The notes: generated from the letters alone by a model not told the origin. Positions 15,737 to 25,098 are shown, numbered from the stretch's first letter. The stretch is 64,000 nt of DNA from Paenibacillus phytohabitans (GCF_013141775.1 NZ_WHOB01000023.1:124001-188000), one strand, 5' to 3'. Numbers and translations: made by a program.

Positions 15737-16615
15737 CTAAGAACGTGCCCATGTCAGACTGTATATCTCCGCCGCATAGCCCAAATCACCAATGAGCCGG
15801 TGAAGTGCTTCAGCGCAGGCCCTCATCGTGCTCCCTGTGGTGTAAATATCATCGATAATTATAATCTGGAGAGGGCGATTCTGCAGCCGGGCTGCGATTG
15901 ACTCCAGGTGTCCGCCCAGCCTTTGCAGAAGCTTCTGCTCTGTATTCCCGGCAAAAACCTGCTTCATATCGGCCAGACGTTCACTTCTGCTTTTGAAGCT
16001 TTGTTTGCCGGTATGCCGGGTACGAATCAGCAGCGGAAGCTGCGGAATTCCCCTCCGTAGAGATAATACATCTGCCAGTTGCTCCGCCTGATTAAACCCT
16101 CTTTCAGCCAGGCGGGCTGAGCTTACAGGTACAGGGACCAGCAAATCGGCTTGCCATAGGGCCGGGTGAATAAGAGAATAGTTTGGCTTCGCTGCTGAAA
16201 AAGGTCTGCGGGAAGAATTACTTTGTAGAGTAGCGATTTGTTGTTCACTCTGCTCTTGTTGGAGTATGGTATATGCCTTGTCCAGCATTAGGCCCAGTAT
16301 AGGGGCCAAGCGTTCATTCCCTCTGTATTTGTACTGACCCAGCAGCTCGCGCATCTCACTTGTATAGGCCACCGCGCTGCGGTTGCAGCGGATCGGTACA
16401 GGCTCGCGGCTGCGGCTGCAATCCGGACAGCCGACATGGCGACCGCAGGTCTGACATCGGGGACAGCGGATCCACGGGATCCCTGTATGACAGCTTACGC
16501 AAATTCCGGGCAGTCCGGATGAAGGACGGCCTCTTTTACCACAGAACAGACATTGAGGCAGGGAAGGGGCGATTAATAGTCGGGCTTTTTTTATCCAAGA
16601 CATTATGGAATTCAT
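15737..16615 (-). CDS. comFC: ComF family protein, phosphoribosyltransferase-like (ComFC)
   Basis: A 292-residue protein. The N-terminus has zinc-ribbon cysteines (CLFCGKRG, then CPRCQTCGRHVGCPDC near 50-65), and the C-terminal half is a phosphoribosyltransferase fold with IIIIDDIYTTGSTM as the PRPP-binding loop. ComFC takes part in late steps of DNA uptake in natural transformation, working with the ComFA ATPase; its reaction is unknown. The gene has a strong GGAGG site and follows comFA by 67 bases. Confidence 0.9.
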   Translation of the reverse strand: MNSIMSWIKKARLLIAPSLPQCLFCGKRGRPSSGLPGICVSCHTGIPWIRCPRCQTCGRHVGCPDCSRSREPVPIRCNRSAVAYTSEMRELLGQYKYRGNERLAPILGLMLDKAYTILQQEQSEQQIATLQSNSSRRPFSAAKPNYSLIHPALWQADLLVPVPVSSARLAERGFNQAEQLADVLSLRRGIPQLPLLIRTRHTGKQSFKSRSERLADMKQVFAGNTEQKLLQRLGGHLESIAARLQNRPLQIIIIDDIYTTGSTMRACAEALHRLIGDLGYAAEIYSLTWARS

Positions 16616-16682
16616 CTATAACCTCCTTCTTAAGGCTAAATGCAGAAAATTATGAATAAAAGAGTGTATGTAGCGTCATATC

Positions 16683-18959
16683 TCACAGGTATCCCTGCCT
16701 ATGGGCAATCGCGTTCATGCTGCGAATCTGTGAAATGGCTCTGCGCTGCGACTTGCTCCACTCTGCGGAAGCGAATACGACGTGGCCGTCCGGATCATCT
16801 TTGGAGCGTCCTGCCCGGCCTGCCATCTGCACCAAAGCTGCCTCGTCAAACAGACTGCTGTCCGCATCCAGAATAAACACATCACTGCGCGGAACCGTAA
16901 CTCCCCGCTCCAGAATTGTCGTCGTTACCAGAAGCGATATCGCACAGTTACGGAATTCCAGCACCTTCTCTGCTCTATCCGGATCTTTGGAGGAGGTTCC
17001 TTCCATAGGAACGCCAGGAAAAATACGATTTAAAAGCTGAAGCAGTCCTGCAATGTGGGCAATCCGCGAGACAAAGAGAAAAATCTGTGCTTTGCGGGCA
17101 AGAGATTTTTGCAAGGTGCGGATCAGACTTCCAGGGAGTCTCCCCTGCTTCAGACAACGGTGGAGCGGCGGCATATGTAAATGCACTGGGACCGGCAAGG
17201 GATGACCGTGAAAGCGGACGGGCACCCTCGCATGCGGCAGTTTTCCTGAACGGGCGAGGCGCTGTAATTCTGCCGGTGGTGTGGCTGAGAGAAAAATGAA
17301 GGATCCGGAGGGCTTGCAGATCTGCTCAGCGGCGTAGGCCAGCATGGGATCATTATGATAGGGAAAAGCATCGAGTTCATCGATGATGACCAGGTCAAAA
17401 GCTTGATTGAACCGCAGCAGCTGATGGGTTGTTGCCAGCGTTATACTGCTCGCATTCCAGCGGTCCTCGCTGCCCCCATATAGCACGGCGGGGGTATCCG
17501 CCGGGAAGGCCTTGGCCAGGCGCGGTGCTAGCTCCAGCACGACGTCACGCCGCGGCGTTGCGATCAGCGCCCGGCCTCCGGCTGCGAGCGCCGCCTCCAG
17601 GAGCGGGAACGTAATCTCCGTCTTTCCCGCTCCTGTCACTGCCCAGAGCAGGAACCGCTCTGGGCCTCTTGGGGCGGAGCGCTCCCGCGGCTCCGCCAGG
17701 AACCCCAGCGCAGCGGCGGCCGCAGCCGCCTGCGCTGCGCTAAGCCCCCACCGGCGTGCCGCTACGGTGGGGGAGACGCCTGCCGTGCAGCGCACGGCAG
17801 GCAGCGGCGCGCTGCGCAGCAGCAGCGCGCAAGCCCGGCTGCGCCCGAGTGCGAGGCAGGCCTCGCAATAGGCGCAGCCGGCAAGGCCACACGCGGCGCA
17901 GGCCGTGCGGCCCGTGGGTACGCTGCCGCAGCGCAGGCAGCGTGATGCCCCGCGGCGGGCGGCAGCGCCGCGCCGGGGCAGGTGCAGCTGCGGCAGGCGG
18001 AGCGCCGCAGCGTGCAAGAGGCGGCCGGTGACCACGGGGAACCGGCCAACAGTCAGGCGCGGGCGGACACCGCGCCCGGCAACTGCCTCGCTCACCCGTC
18101 CCAACACATGCACGCTCTGCTTCGCCTGACTCACCCACCCTAGCACTCCCCCGCCTTGTTCCCGGCTGCCTATCTGCCCTGTCTCTTTCCCGCTCTGCTT
18201 CATCTTCCTCCCCCACCCCAGCACTCCCCCACCTTGCTCCCGGCTACCTATTCGCTCCGTCTCTTTCACGCTCTGCTTCACCTTGCTCACCCACCCCAAC
18301 ACTCCCCCGCCATGCTCCCGGTTATTATAAGCAACTGCCGCCTCAATCCTTATCCGCCCCTGCAGATGCGCCAGCTGCACTGCAGCAGACCAATTTCCTG
18401 CCAGGTCAGGCAGCCGCTCTGCCACCAGCGCTTCCGCTTCGCCCTGCAGCAGGGAACGGCCGGCAAGCACTGCTGCCAACTGATTAGCTGCCGCTGCCAA
18501 TGCAGCGGAGCCGCCCCATCCCAACAAGCTTTCCTTAGGAAATACCGGCTGACCACCATAGTTCCCGGAAATCGCAACCTCCTTCGCGCCTCCTCCCGTT
18601 CGGTCTAGCATGGATTCTCCACTGATAATTCTCGCAGTCAGCCACTCCTCTTCCCGCAGACCTCCTTCCTCCTGTTCTTGCCTGATCTCAGCCTTCAAGC
18701 AATTGGCAACATACCTTTTCCAGTCCTCCTTCTTCCATAGCGTCATGGCAGGGGAAGCTCTGAAGCCCTCGCGCAGCTTCACCCCCCAGCCCAATGGGAG
18801 CGACTGCGATAACAGCACAAGCCTGTCCGCTTGCCCGCCGCCCCAGCCTTCACCTCCCATTCCCTCACCCTTCCACCACAACCTGTCCACAGTCAGATTT
18901 AGCGAAACCCGGATCTCCCAGCTGCCATAGCACTCTACGGCATATACTGCTACTCTCAT
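16683..18959 (-). CDS. comFA: ComFA, DEAD-box-like DNA translocase ATPase with internal repeat
   Basis: 758 residues from the ATG at 18957-18959 (AAGGA ribosome site); an in-frame TTG at 18983 has none. Order: N-terminal region, a tandem repeat of 26 residues (GGGVLGW...KQS, about 220-300), a zinc-binding cluster (CLRCGSVPTGRTACAACG and CAYCEACL), Walker A VTGAGKTE, Walker B IIDELDAF, ATTHQLL, SATPP, and QMAGRAGR as the last helicase motif. ComFA is the cytosolic motor that pulls transforming single-stranded DNA in. It is longer than the B. subtilis protein (about 460 residues), mainly in the N-terminal half, which includes the repeat. DNA at 17500-18100 is far richer in GC than its surroundings. 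Confidence 0.9.
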   Translation of the reverse strand: MRVAVYAVECYGSWEIRVSLNLTVDRLWWKGEGMGGEGWGGGQADRLVLLSQSLPLGWGVKLREGFRASPAMTLWKKEDWKRYVANCLKAEIRQEQEEGGLREEEWLTARIISGESMLDRTGGGAKEVAISGNYGGQPVFPKESLLGWGGSAALAAAANQLAAVLAGRSLLQGEAEALVAERLPDLAGNWSAAVQLAHLQGRIRIEAAVAYNNREHGGGVLGWVSKVKQSVKETERIGSREQGGGVLGWGRKMKQSGKETGQIGSREQGGGVLGWVSQAKQSVHVLGRVSEAVAGRGVRPRLTVGRFPVVTGRLLHAAALRLPQLHLPRRGAAARRGASRCLRCGSVPTGRTACAACGLAGCAYCEACLALGRSRACALLLRSAPLPAVRCTAGVSPTVAARRWGLSAAQAAAAAAALGFLAEPRERSAPRGPERFLLWAVTGAGKTEITFPLLEAALAAGGRALIATPRRDVVLELAPRLAKAFPADTPAVLYGGSEDRWNASSITLATTHQLLRFNQAFDLVIIDELDAFPYHNDPMLAYAAEQICKPSGSFIFLSATPPAELQRLARSGKLPHARVPVRFHGHPLPVPVHLHMPPLHRCLKQGRLPGSLIRTLQKSLARKAQIFLFVSRIAHIAGLLQLLNRIFPGVPMEGTSSKDPDRAEKVLEFRNCAISLLVTTTILERGVTVPRSDVFILDADSSLFDEAALVQMAGRAGRSKDDPDGHVVFASAEWSKSQRRAISQIRSMNAIAHRQGYL
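18097..18332 (-). repeat. 78-bp tandem repeat inside comFA
   Basis: Copies begin at about 18131, 18209 and 18287, exactly 78 bases apart, with a degenerate partial copy before 18131. Each encodes 26 residues with a GGGVLGWxxxxKQS core. The length is a multiple of three, so copy number change would keep the frame. Confidence 0.88.
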
Positions 18960-18983
18960 CAAATCCTTCCCTCTCTCCTTCAA

Positions 18984-19400
18984 AGTGGCACATCACCGAG
19001 ACCATAGATTACGATCCCCCCGAATCCACACTAAATTAATTGAACTTTTATTTTTCTACTCCGCGATAGCCGTGACTACAGCAAACGTATGGACTCCGGC
19101 CACTGTCAGGTTTGGATTTAGCTGTACTTAAACAGCAGACAGCCTAACTGCAGTTACTGCAACTATTTATTGCTGTAACAGCCTATCTATCCACTGAAGT
19201 GTATTTCTTACAACTAAAATCCGGGAAAACCGCAGTTTGGCCTCATGTCCGCAATAATAAATGTACGAAGTGCAGCTATCTCCAGATATCCTGTCTAAAT
19301 CTGAATAATAGCTGCACGAAATACAACTAAAGCAGCTGACCTTAAGTTTGGTGTCCGGCTGAACCACTAAGCAATCCGTGTCTGCTCAACAAACACAAAA
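18984..19400. other. Intergenic stretch with degenerate palindromic units
   Basis: No credible gene. It holds repeated CTGCA/TGCAG motifs: AACTGCAGTT near 19145-19160, and GTGCAGCTAT (19270-19279) facing ATAGCTGCAC (19308-19317) as a 10-bp inverted repeat with a 28-base loop. A 66-codon reading frame at 19167-19367 is within these units and is Cys/Tyr-rich, unlike neighbouring proteins, so it is not called as a gene. Confidence 0.5.
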
Positions 19401-19433
19401 AAGCACACTCCCCCATCAATGGAGAGTGTGCTT
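19401..19433 (-). terminator. Terminator after the 147-residue unknown gene
   Basis: AAGCACACTC (19401-19410) pairs with GAGTGTGCTT (19424-19433), followed on the minus strand by a run of T (19395-19400). It lies 26 bases below the stop at 19459. Confidence 0.85.
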
Positions 19434-19458
19434 CACCCGTTGCCAACATATTTAATTA

Positions 19459-19902
19459 TCATTCGCCATGCTTCGATCCGTATCCCCTGCTTCCCGGCAG
19501 CCGCATCATCTTCAGCGGAAATGGCTGCTCCTGTGTCCGCAGATCCAATACGTTTTCCTTCCGGTGCTCCGCTTCGCCAAGAGTGTTGTAGTGCGGCATT
19601 ACCGGAGCGAACCTGATAGACGAACCGCTGCAGTCTAACCTTGAGGCAACCGCCAGCGTTCCGTCCAAGGAACCATCATCCATCAAAGTGACATACAGCG
19701 GTCTGCCCATCCAAAAAGCATAAACTGCGAGCATTCGGATATACCATTCCACAACAGCTTCATGATTGCGGGTGATCAGAATATAATGAAGCCGCTTTCC
19801 AGGCCGCCTTGCCTCCCGGCTCTCTTCTCTGCGATGCAGAATATGAACAAGGGCTGCTGCGGATGCATAGATAGACACAATCCAGATTAACTGGGCGATC
19901 AT
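19459..19902 (-). CDS. Unknown small protein with N-terminal membrane segment and GT2-like core
   Basis: A 147-residue protein not recognised by name. It starts with a hydrophobic helix (LIWIVSIYASAAALVHIL, about residues 4-21), then a basic stretch (HRREESREARRPGKR). It then has HYILITRNHEAVVEWYIRML and VTLMDDGSLDGTLAVASRL, which resemble the first strands and the DDGSxDxT motif of a family 2 glycosyltransferase, but no DxD metal site or acceptor half follows. It may be a truncated, membrane-tethered relative that has lost catalysis. The start has GGGAGG 9 bases upstream and the gene ends at its own terminator. It lies between comFA and degU. Confidence 0.6.
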   Translation of the reverse strand: MIAQLIWIVSIYASAAALVHILHRREESREARRPGKRLHYILITRNHEAVVEWYIRMLAVYAFWMGRPLYVTLMDDGSLDGTLAVASRLDCSGSSIRFAPVMPHYNTLGEAEHRKENVLDLRTQEQPFPLKMMRLPGSRGYGSKHGE

Positions 19903-20222
19903 GGAGATGCACCTCCCTCTTATACCGACACTATATGCCGGTGATAAAGGGACGGTGACAGCCCACCCTGCCGGGACAGATGACCCGGTTATTCTGACTC
20001 TCTATATATCGCAAAGCACAGAATTTCCGCCTTCCTGCAGGAAGACAGATTAAAGCTTCCGGTTTCGGGTACATATTTAAATCAGCATTTTGCAAAATTC
20101 GAATATCATGCGGACTGAAACAATACTTTGACTGCAGCTAGACCGCTGCAATCAAGTTATGTACCGTTTTATAAGGATCATTAGGATTCTCCAAAACGCT
20201 CAGTTAAAAGTTTACGTGTGAA
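19903..20222. other. Intergenic region below degU
   Basis: 320 bases between the degU stop and the small gene at 19902. I see no gene, clear terminator or good consensus promoter; a control region for the small gene is expected here. Confidence 0.35.
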
Positions 20223-20945
20223 TTATAATGTTACCCAGCCATATTTGATCGAATTGATGACAGCCTGCGTGCGGTCGTCGACTTCCATCTTCTGCAGAAT
20301 GCTGCTGACATGGTTTTTGACGGTTTTTTCGCTGATAAAAAGGTATTCCCCAATCATCTTGTTGCTCTTGCCCTCAGCCATAAGACGCAGCACTTCTGCT
20401 TCGCGGCGGGTCAGCGGATTATTGTCGCCTGCAACAAATTTCACGCCTGCTTCCTTAACCGGAGTCTCGGCCATGGCACCTGTCTCGTTAAGATACGTCA
20501 TGCGGCGCAGCTGATTGATCAGCTTGCCGGTTACCTTCGGATGAATGAAGGCATGGCCTTCACATACAGAGCGGATCGCATTAATAAGCGACTCTGCCTC
20601 CATATCCTTCAGCAAATATCCATTAGCACCCTTGCGCAGGGTTTCGAAGACGTAACTTTCGTCATCATGGATCGAGAGGATAATCACTTTAACATCCGGG
20701 AACATCTCCCGCAGCTTCTGTGTAGCCTCCACACCGTTCTCAATAGGCATATTAATATCCATCAGCACGATATCCGGCTTGTTGATATTGCAGAATTCAA
20801 GCACCTGGATGCCGTCACCGCACTCACCTATGACTTCAATGTCGTCCTCCATATTCAAAATACGTTTAAGCCCTTCACGAAACAACTGATGATCATCCGC
20901 CAAAAGAACCTTTATGGGCGATTTTCCAGAATTCTGGTTTTCCAT
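20223..20945 (-). CDS. degU: Two-component response regulator DegU
   Basis: 240 residues from the ATG at 20943-20945 (AGGAG 7 bases upstream). The receiver domain has LLADDHQLFREG with the acidic pair at 17-18 and the phospho-acceptor Asp63 in LMDINMP. The C-terminal LuxR-type helix-turn-helix is NPLTRREAEVLRLMAEG...KTVKNHVSSILQKM, ending SIKYGWVTL, as in DegU. A Glu/Gly-rich linker of about 15 extra residues (NETGAMAETPVKEAG) separates the domains. DegU controls exoenzymes, competence, motility and biofilm genes. It starts 4 bases after the degS stop. Confidence 0.96.
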   Translation of the reverse strand: MENQNSGKSPIKVLLADDHQLFREGLKRILNMEDDIEVIGECGDGIQVLEFCNINKPDIVLMDINMPIENGVEATQKLREMFPDVKVIILSIHDDESYVFETLRKGANGYLLKDMEAESLINAIRSVCEGHAFIHPKVTGKLINQLRRMTYLNETGAMAETPVKEAGVKFVAGDNNPLTRREAEVLRLMAEGKSNKMIGEYLFISEKTVKNHVSSILQKMEVDDRTQAVINSIKYGWVTL

Positions 20946-20949
20946 CACA

Positions 20950-22122
20950 TTACTCCTTTCCTTTGTCCACATTCGTCGGAATGTGAATTATGATTGTTGT
21001 GCCCTGGTTCTCTGCTGACTGTATTTCCACTCTACCTTCCAGCAATTCCACACGTTCACGCATTCCCACCAGCCCAAAGCTTTCACGGTTGGCTTGCTCA
21101 CTGATCTTTTTCACATTGAAGCCTAAGCCATTGTCTTTCACTACGATCTTAATTAACTGTGCCTGATACGTAATTTCCACCAGAACATAACTTGGATAGG
21201 CATGCTTCGCCGCGTTGGACAAAGCTTCCTGAACAAGACGGTAGACTGCAGCCTCCATCGCTGAAGACAGCCGGTGCTCTTTCCCCCTTGTTTCAAAAGA
21301 AGTGCGGATCTTCGTCTTCTCCTCATAATCATGCACGTATTTCCGGAGTGTCGGAATCAGTCCTAAATCATCGAGGGCCATCGGACGGAGATTAAAAATC
21401 ACTTTACGCATTTCTTCCAGGCTGTACCTTACCTGTCCCTTTAAGTCTATTACTTCGGCTTGTACCAGCCCAAATTCCTGCTTTACCAGCATTCTTTCTA
21501 CAATTTCCGTCCTTAGGACTAGATTTGCCAGCATTTGAGCAGGACCATCGTGAATTTCCCGGGCAATTCTCTTCCGTTCTTCTTCCTGGGCCTGGATTAT
21601 CTTGAGTCCAACCATTTGCGTGTTTTTCGCAGATTCGACAATTCTCGTCACTTGGCCTAGTTCTCCAGACAGATATTCCAGGACAACGCTCATTTGCGAA
21701 CCAATCGATTCGGCCCGTTCCACAGAATTTTCGACACTCCGAGCCCGCATTTGCAGCTCATCCCGTCTACTCCGCAGGTAGGCTTCCCTCTCCCTCGTCA
21801 TCATCAGCTCTAACTGAAGCTCCGTCGCTTTCTCGTAAGCAACCCGGATATCCTTCTCCGTATAGCGGACAAAGTCCCGGCTGACCTCGGTCAGCCGGAT
21901 CCGGGAGCGGTGGTACTGCAGCTCCAGCTTGTCTACCTTTTGCAATGTTTCATCCGTTTCTTCCATAACCCGCTGCAGTTCTTTGGTGAGTGCAGCAAGC
22001 TCATCACGTGCAACCTGCAATATTTCAAAAATCTGATACTTGCTGCTCTCCATCACGTCGATGGTATTCTTAATGACGCGATCAATCGCATCGGCTTGAA
22101 ATTCCACGGATGCTTGCCCCAT
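20950..22122 (-). CDS. degS: Sensor histidine kinase DegS
   Basis: A 390-residue soluble kinase without membrane segments. The N-terminal half is a long coiled coil (DELAALTKELQRVMEETDE, then REREAYLRSRRDELQMRARS). The phospho-acceptor is His191 in EERKRIAREIHDGPAQ, the HisKA_3 signature, and the ATPase domain has the N box QEALSNAAKHAYPS and the glycine box KDNGLGFNV. Length and layout equal B. subtilis DegS (385 residues). It phosphorylates DegU, with which it forms an operon. Its start lies 42 bases after the glycosidase-like gene without an intervening terminator. Confidence 0.96.
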   Translation of the reverse strand: MGQASVEFQADAIDRVIKNTIDVMESSKYQIFEILQVARDELAALTKELQRVMEETDETLQKVDKLELQYHRSRIRLTEVSRDFVRYTEKDIRVAYEKATELQLELMMTREREAYLRSRRDELQMRARSVENSVERAESIGSQMSVVLEYLSGELGQVTRIVESAKNTQMVGLKIIQAQEEERKRIAREIHDGPAQMLANLVLRTEIVERMLVKQEFGLVQAEVIDLKGQVRYSLEEMRKVIFNLRPMALDDLGLIPTLRKYVHDYEEKTKIRTSFETRGKEHRLSSAMEAAVYRLVQEALSNAAKHAYPSYVLVEITYQAQLIKIVVKDNGLGFNVKKISEQANRESFGLVGMRERVELLEGRVEIQSAENQGTTIIIHIPTNVDKGKE

Positions 22123-22164
22123 TTCTATCGGATCGTATTAAAGGCTTTCCTTTATACTAACATA

Positions 22165-24897
22165 TCACGATTCGATAGTTACGGTCTTCGTTATCTGTTC
22201 CCATTTTACAGTGAGTCCTAGCTGTTCTGTCACGAGTCTAAGCGGTACTAAAGTCCTGCCATTCAGGATTAAAGGCGCTACATCAGCACTCTGGCGTTTC
22301 CCGTTAAGCAGGAATTCCTTCTTGTTTACCGTCAGATCCAGCGCTTTCGCTCCACGAAGCACCATGATCTTCTTGGTATTCTGATCCCATATGGCATTCC
22401 CGCCAAAGGCATCAAGCACATATTTAATCGGCACATACGTGCTGCCATCCTTTACAATCGGCGCAACATCGATCGCCTGCTTTGTCCCGTTTACAAGCAT
22501 CGACTTGGCTCCGATACTCATGGACGCCGTTCCCTTAGGCAATCCGGCTTCACTGGACAGCGAAGGCATAACGAAGGAAATATTATCAAAGGCTACCGTA
22601 CCTGTCTTAGCCCGCTCGTCCTGGCCTTCCTCTACATTTACCACGTAAAGTCTCTTTAGGGAAGCTGGGAATTTAATCCCTGAACCAGAAAGATCAATAT
22701 TGAGGTTCTTCCAGCCATTCCAGTCGATCACTTTGGCCAGATCAATATACGCTGTTGCCCCGCTGGCATCCGTTACCTCTGCACGCAGCCAGTTAAGACT
22801 CATATCCCCCATCACGTCTACGGACATAGACGTTGCCGTTGCCGGAATACTCTTGCCTGTTGTCCCGTTGAACTGGGCATAAGCATACATTTTACCGGTG
22901 CCAGCCGTCATGTCATAGCTAAGCGACAATACCTTCGAGCCAGCCCGTTCCGCACTGCCCGGGACAACTGCTGCAGTTCCCGTTACCCCCGCCGCGTTGG
23001 TTGTGAAGGCAAATGGATACGTGGCATTTTCGAAATTCTCCCAAGCCGTTGACGCCGCTGCAGAGAACACAACAGCTGTGCTGAAGCCGTCATAACGGGC
23101 AATGGCATATCCGGTTGTTACCCCCGGATCCACGGATTCGACAGTAAGCTTACCGTCACCTACATTCCCTTTAAAGCCGATAAACTCCCATTTCAGCGAT
23201 GCAGCCGGAACGGCAATCGTTGCCCCGCTCTTCGACACCGCATTAACTGGAACAGATACGGAGGCTCCAGCTATAAGCGGCGCAGTAGTTGTGCTTGAAG
23301 TCAGACTTGTCAGGTCATCTCCGCCCAGAACGGTTACCTTGGTCTCTGCACTGGCCGAACCGCTGGTAGCCTTCAGGTTAACGGTTCCCGCCTTGACTGC
23401 GGTTGCTTCCCCTGCATTCACCGTAACACTGCCGCCGCTGGAGCTCCAGGCAGGATTAGCTGCAGCTACATCAATTGGATTGTAGTAGGTATCATAGCCT
23501 TTTAGAGAATACGTAGCTTTTTGACCGATTAACAATACAGAACTGCCGCTGATCTTAATTCCTTTCACTTCACCTTGTGGAGCAGAAGTATATACACCAA
23601 GGCCGTTAACGATGCTGCGCTGCTCTGTGCCGTATTCTGTATTAAAGGTAAGGGTAGTGGAGGTTTCCGCAAGCGGACGGTCTACCATCGTTGTAGAGCC
23701 CCCTCCGTCCAGGTTGATCCCTTTCCAGACACCGATATTGGTCATGAACGATTGCAGCTCCGTCAGAGACAGTCCTGCACTATTGTTATTTTTCTCAGCT
23801 GCAATGACATATACATATCGTCCATCCTCTGAATAACCCAGAGCTGTGCGGGCACGATATCCGCCGATGCTGCTGGTGGAGCGGGAGAAGGTCGCTGCTT
23901 TCCCGTTATTAACGAGAATGGTATGCCCCCCGATCATCATCTGCAGTGTGGATGGGTCAAACTCCTGCTGAGTAGTTTTGGAACGAAGCGTGTAGACACT
24001 GCTTAGCTTCTGGCCTACCACCAGATGAGCTTTTACAAATTGGGCTGCAAGCCCGTGAGTGCGCAGAATGTACGCCCCTTTAGGCACGGTTATCGGCAAG
24101 GCAGCGTCAGGGGAAATCTGGGTAACGATATCATTCTCTACCAGTACCTCTGTAGGCGTCGTAGAGCTGTTCTTAGGCCGCTCCAGCGCTGTCCAGGCAT
24201 CTGTGTAGATATAGGCGGCATTGGCATGACTGTAGGTAGAACTGCCGCCCTCAGGGTTATAGGCCCCTTTATTGATGCCGGATAACGGAAACTGTGAACC
24301 ATCCTCAGCAGTCAGCATGCCTTCGAATGTATATTCATCAATAACCGGCTTACGGTCTTTGGTCACAGCAAAAGCATACATTCCATCAAGCTGTGAAGGT
24401 GTAGATACTACAACCCCGCCTGATACTTGACCACCGATCGGTGCACCTTCCCCGCCGGTATTGAAGTAATCCCCGTTAACTGCGGCCACTGCTCCAGTTT
24501 CCGCCGCCATACCTCCGGTACTTTGCCGCGTAGTCAGATTACCGCCTTTGCCCGTCATTACATCTACAGACACATAGGGGTTATTCAGATCGACCCGAAC
24601 CACGTCAGCCAGCCCTGTTACACTTTTGCCGGACCGCACGGTCGTAAATTTATATTTCATCATCATCGCGCCTGAAGTAATGACTTCTTCGCTCAGCTTT
24701 GTCACTGAGAAGGAGGCTGTAGCAGCTTGCGCTACTGAAGCGGAGCCTAAACTGAATAAGGAAGGCCCAGTGCTTCCAATAACCGGCATGATCCACAATA
24801 CGCCTGCTAACGAGGCAGCAACCCACTTTTTAGAAGATAGACTTTTGTTTCCCCGTACCAACTCGCTATTCTTTTTCCCCATGAAAACTTCATTCAT
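22165..24897 (-). CDS. Secreted phosphodiester glycosidase-like protein with stalk domain
   Basis: 910 residues. A basic start, a hydrophobic segment (VAASLAGVLWIMPVIG) and an AQA-A cleavage region near residue 60 form the signal peptide. Residues about 70-410 match the phosphodiester glycosidase (NAGPA) family: RQSTGGMAAETGAVAAVNGDYF, RTALGYSEDGRYVYVIAAE and GINLDGGGSTTMVD. Ig-like domains follow, then a carbohydrate-binding-like segment (AWENFENATYPFAF ... VAFDNISFVMP), and a C-terminal copper amine oxidase N-terminal-like stalk domain (KYVLDAFGGNAIWDQNTKKI ... LRLVTEQLGLTVKWEQ). It probably acts on wall or extracellular polysaccharide with 1-phosphodiester links. It lies directly upstream of degS. 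Confidence 0.82.
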   Translation of the reverse strand: MNEVFMGKKNSELVRGNKSLSSKKWVAASLAGVLWIMPVIGSTGPSLFSLGSASVAQAATASFSVTKLSEEVITSGAMMMKYKFTTVRSGKSVTGLADVVRVDLNNPYVSVDVMTGKGGNLTTRQSTGGMAAETGAVAAVNGDYFNTGGEGAPIGGQVSGGVVVSTPSQLDGMYAFAVTKDRKPVIDEYTFEGMLTAEDGSQFPLSGINKGAYNPEGGSSTYSHANAAYIYTDAWTALERPKNSSTTPTEVLVENDIVTQISPDAALPITVPKGAYILRTHGLAAQFVKAHLVVGQKLSSVYTLRSKTTQQEFDPSTLQMMIGGHTILVNNGKAATFSRSTSSIGGYRARTALGYSEDGRYVYVIAAEKNNNSAGLSLTELQSFMTNIGVWKGINLDGGGSTTMVDRPLAETSTTLTFNTEYGTEQRSIVNGLGVYTSAPQGEVKGIKISGSSVLLIGQKATYSLKGYDTYYNPIDVAAANPAWSSSGGSVTVNAGEATAVKAGTVNLKATSGSASAETKVTVLGGDDLTSLTSSTTTAPLIAGASVSVPVNAVSKSGATIAVPAASLKWEFIGFKGNVGDGKLTVESVDPGVTTGYAIARYDGFSTAVVFSAAASTAWENFENATYPFAFTTNAAGVTGTAAVVPGSAERAGSKVLSLSYDMTAGTGKMYAYAQFNGTTGKSIPATATSMSVDVMGDMSLNWLRAEVTDASGATAYIDLAKVIDWNGWKNLNIDLSGSGIKFPASLKRLYVVNVEEGQDERAKTGTVAFDNISFVMPSLSSEAGLPKGTASMSIGAKSMLVNGTKQAIDVAPIVKDGSTYVPIKYVLDAFGGNAIWDQNTKKIMVLRGAKALDLTVNKKEFLLNGKRQSADVAPLILNGRTLVPLRLVTEQLGLTVKWEQITKTVTIES

Positions 24898-25074
24898 TTC
24901 AGTATAACTCTCCCATCTTATTTACTCTTAATGTATAAAAAAATATCTCTATCAATAGTTCCTGCTATTCCATTACATCTTTAATAGACTGGTTTTAGGC
25001 TAAAAAGTTGCGGAAATTGGCAGATTCCAACTCTACTTCAACCGGGGAAGCACCACATTTCTATCCATAAAAAA

Positions 25075-25098
25075 AGCATCCGGCCAAGGCCGGACGCT
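25075..25098 (-). terminator. Terminator of the SLH protein at 25129
   Basis: AGCATCCGGCC (25075-25085) pairs with GGCCGGACGCT (25088-25098) with one wobble, followed on the minus strand by seven T residues. Confidence 0.88.

Noticed and set aside
17429..18216. Several overlapping frames in the GC-rich part of comFA
   Set aside because: High GC removes stop codons in all frames; only the ComFA frame carries helicase and zinc motifs.
18097..18332. CRISPR array
   Set aside because: The 78-bp units are contiguous, in frame within comFA and have no spacers.
19167..19367. 66-codon reading frame as a gene
   Set aside because: No ribosome site, odd Cys/Tyr-rich composition, and it consists of the palindromic intergenic units.
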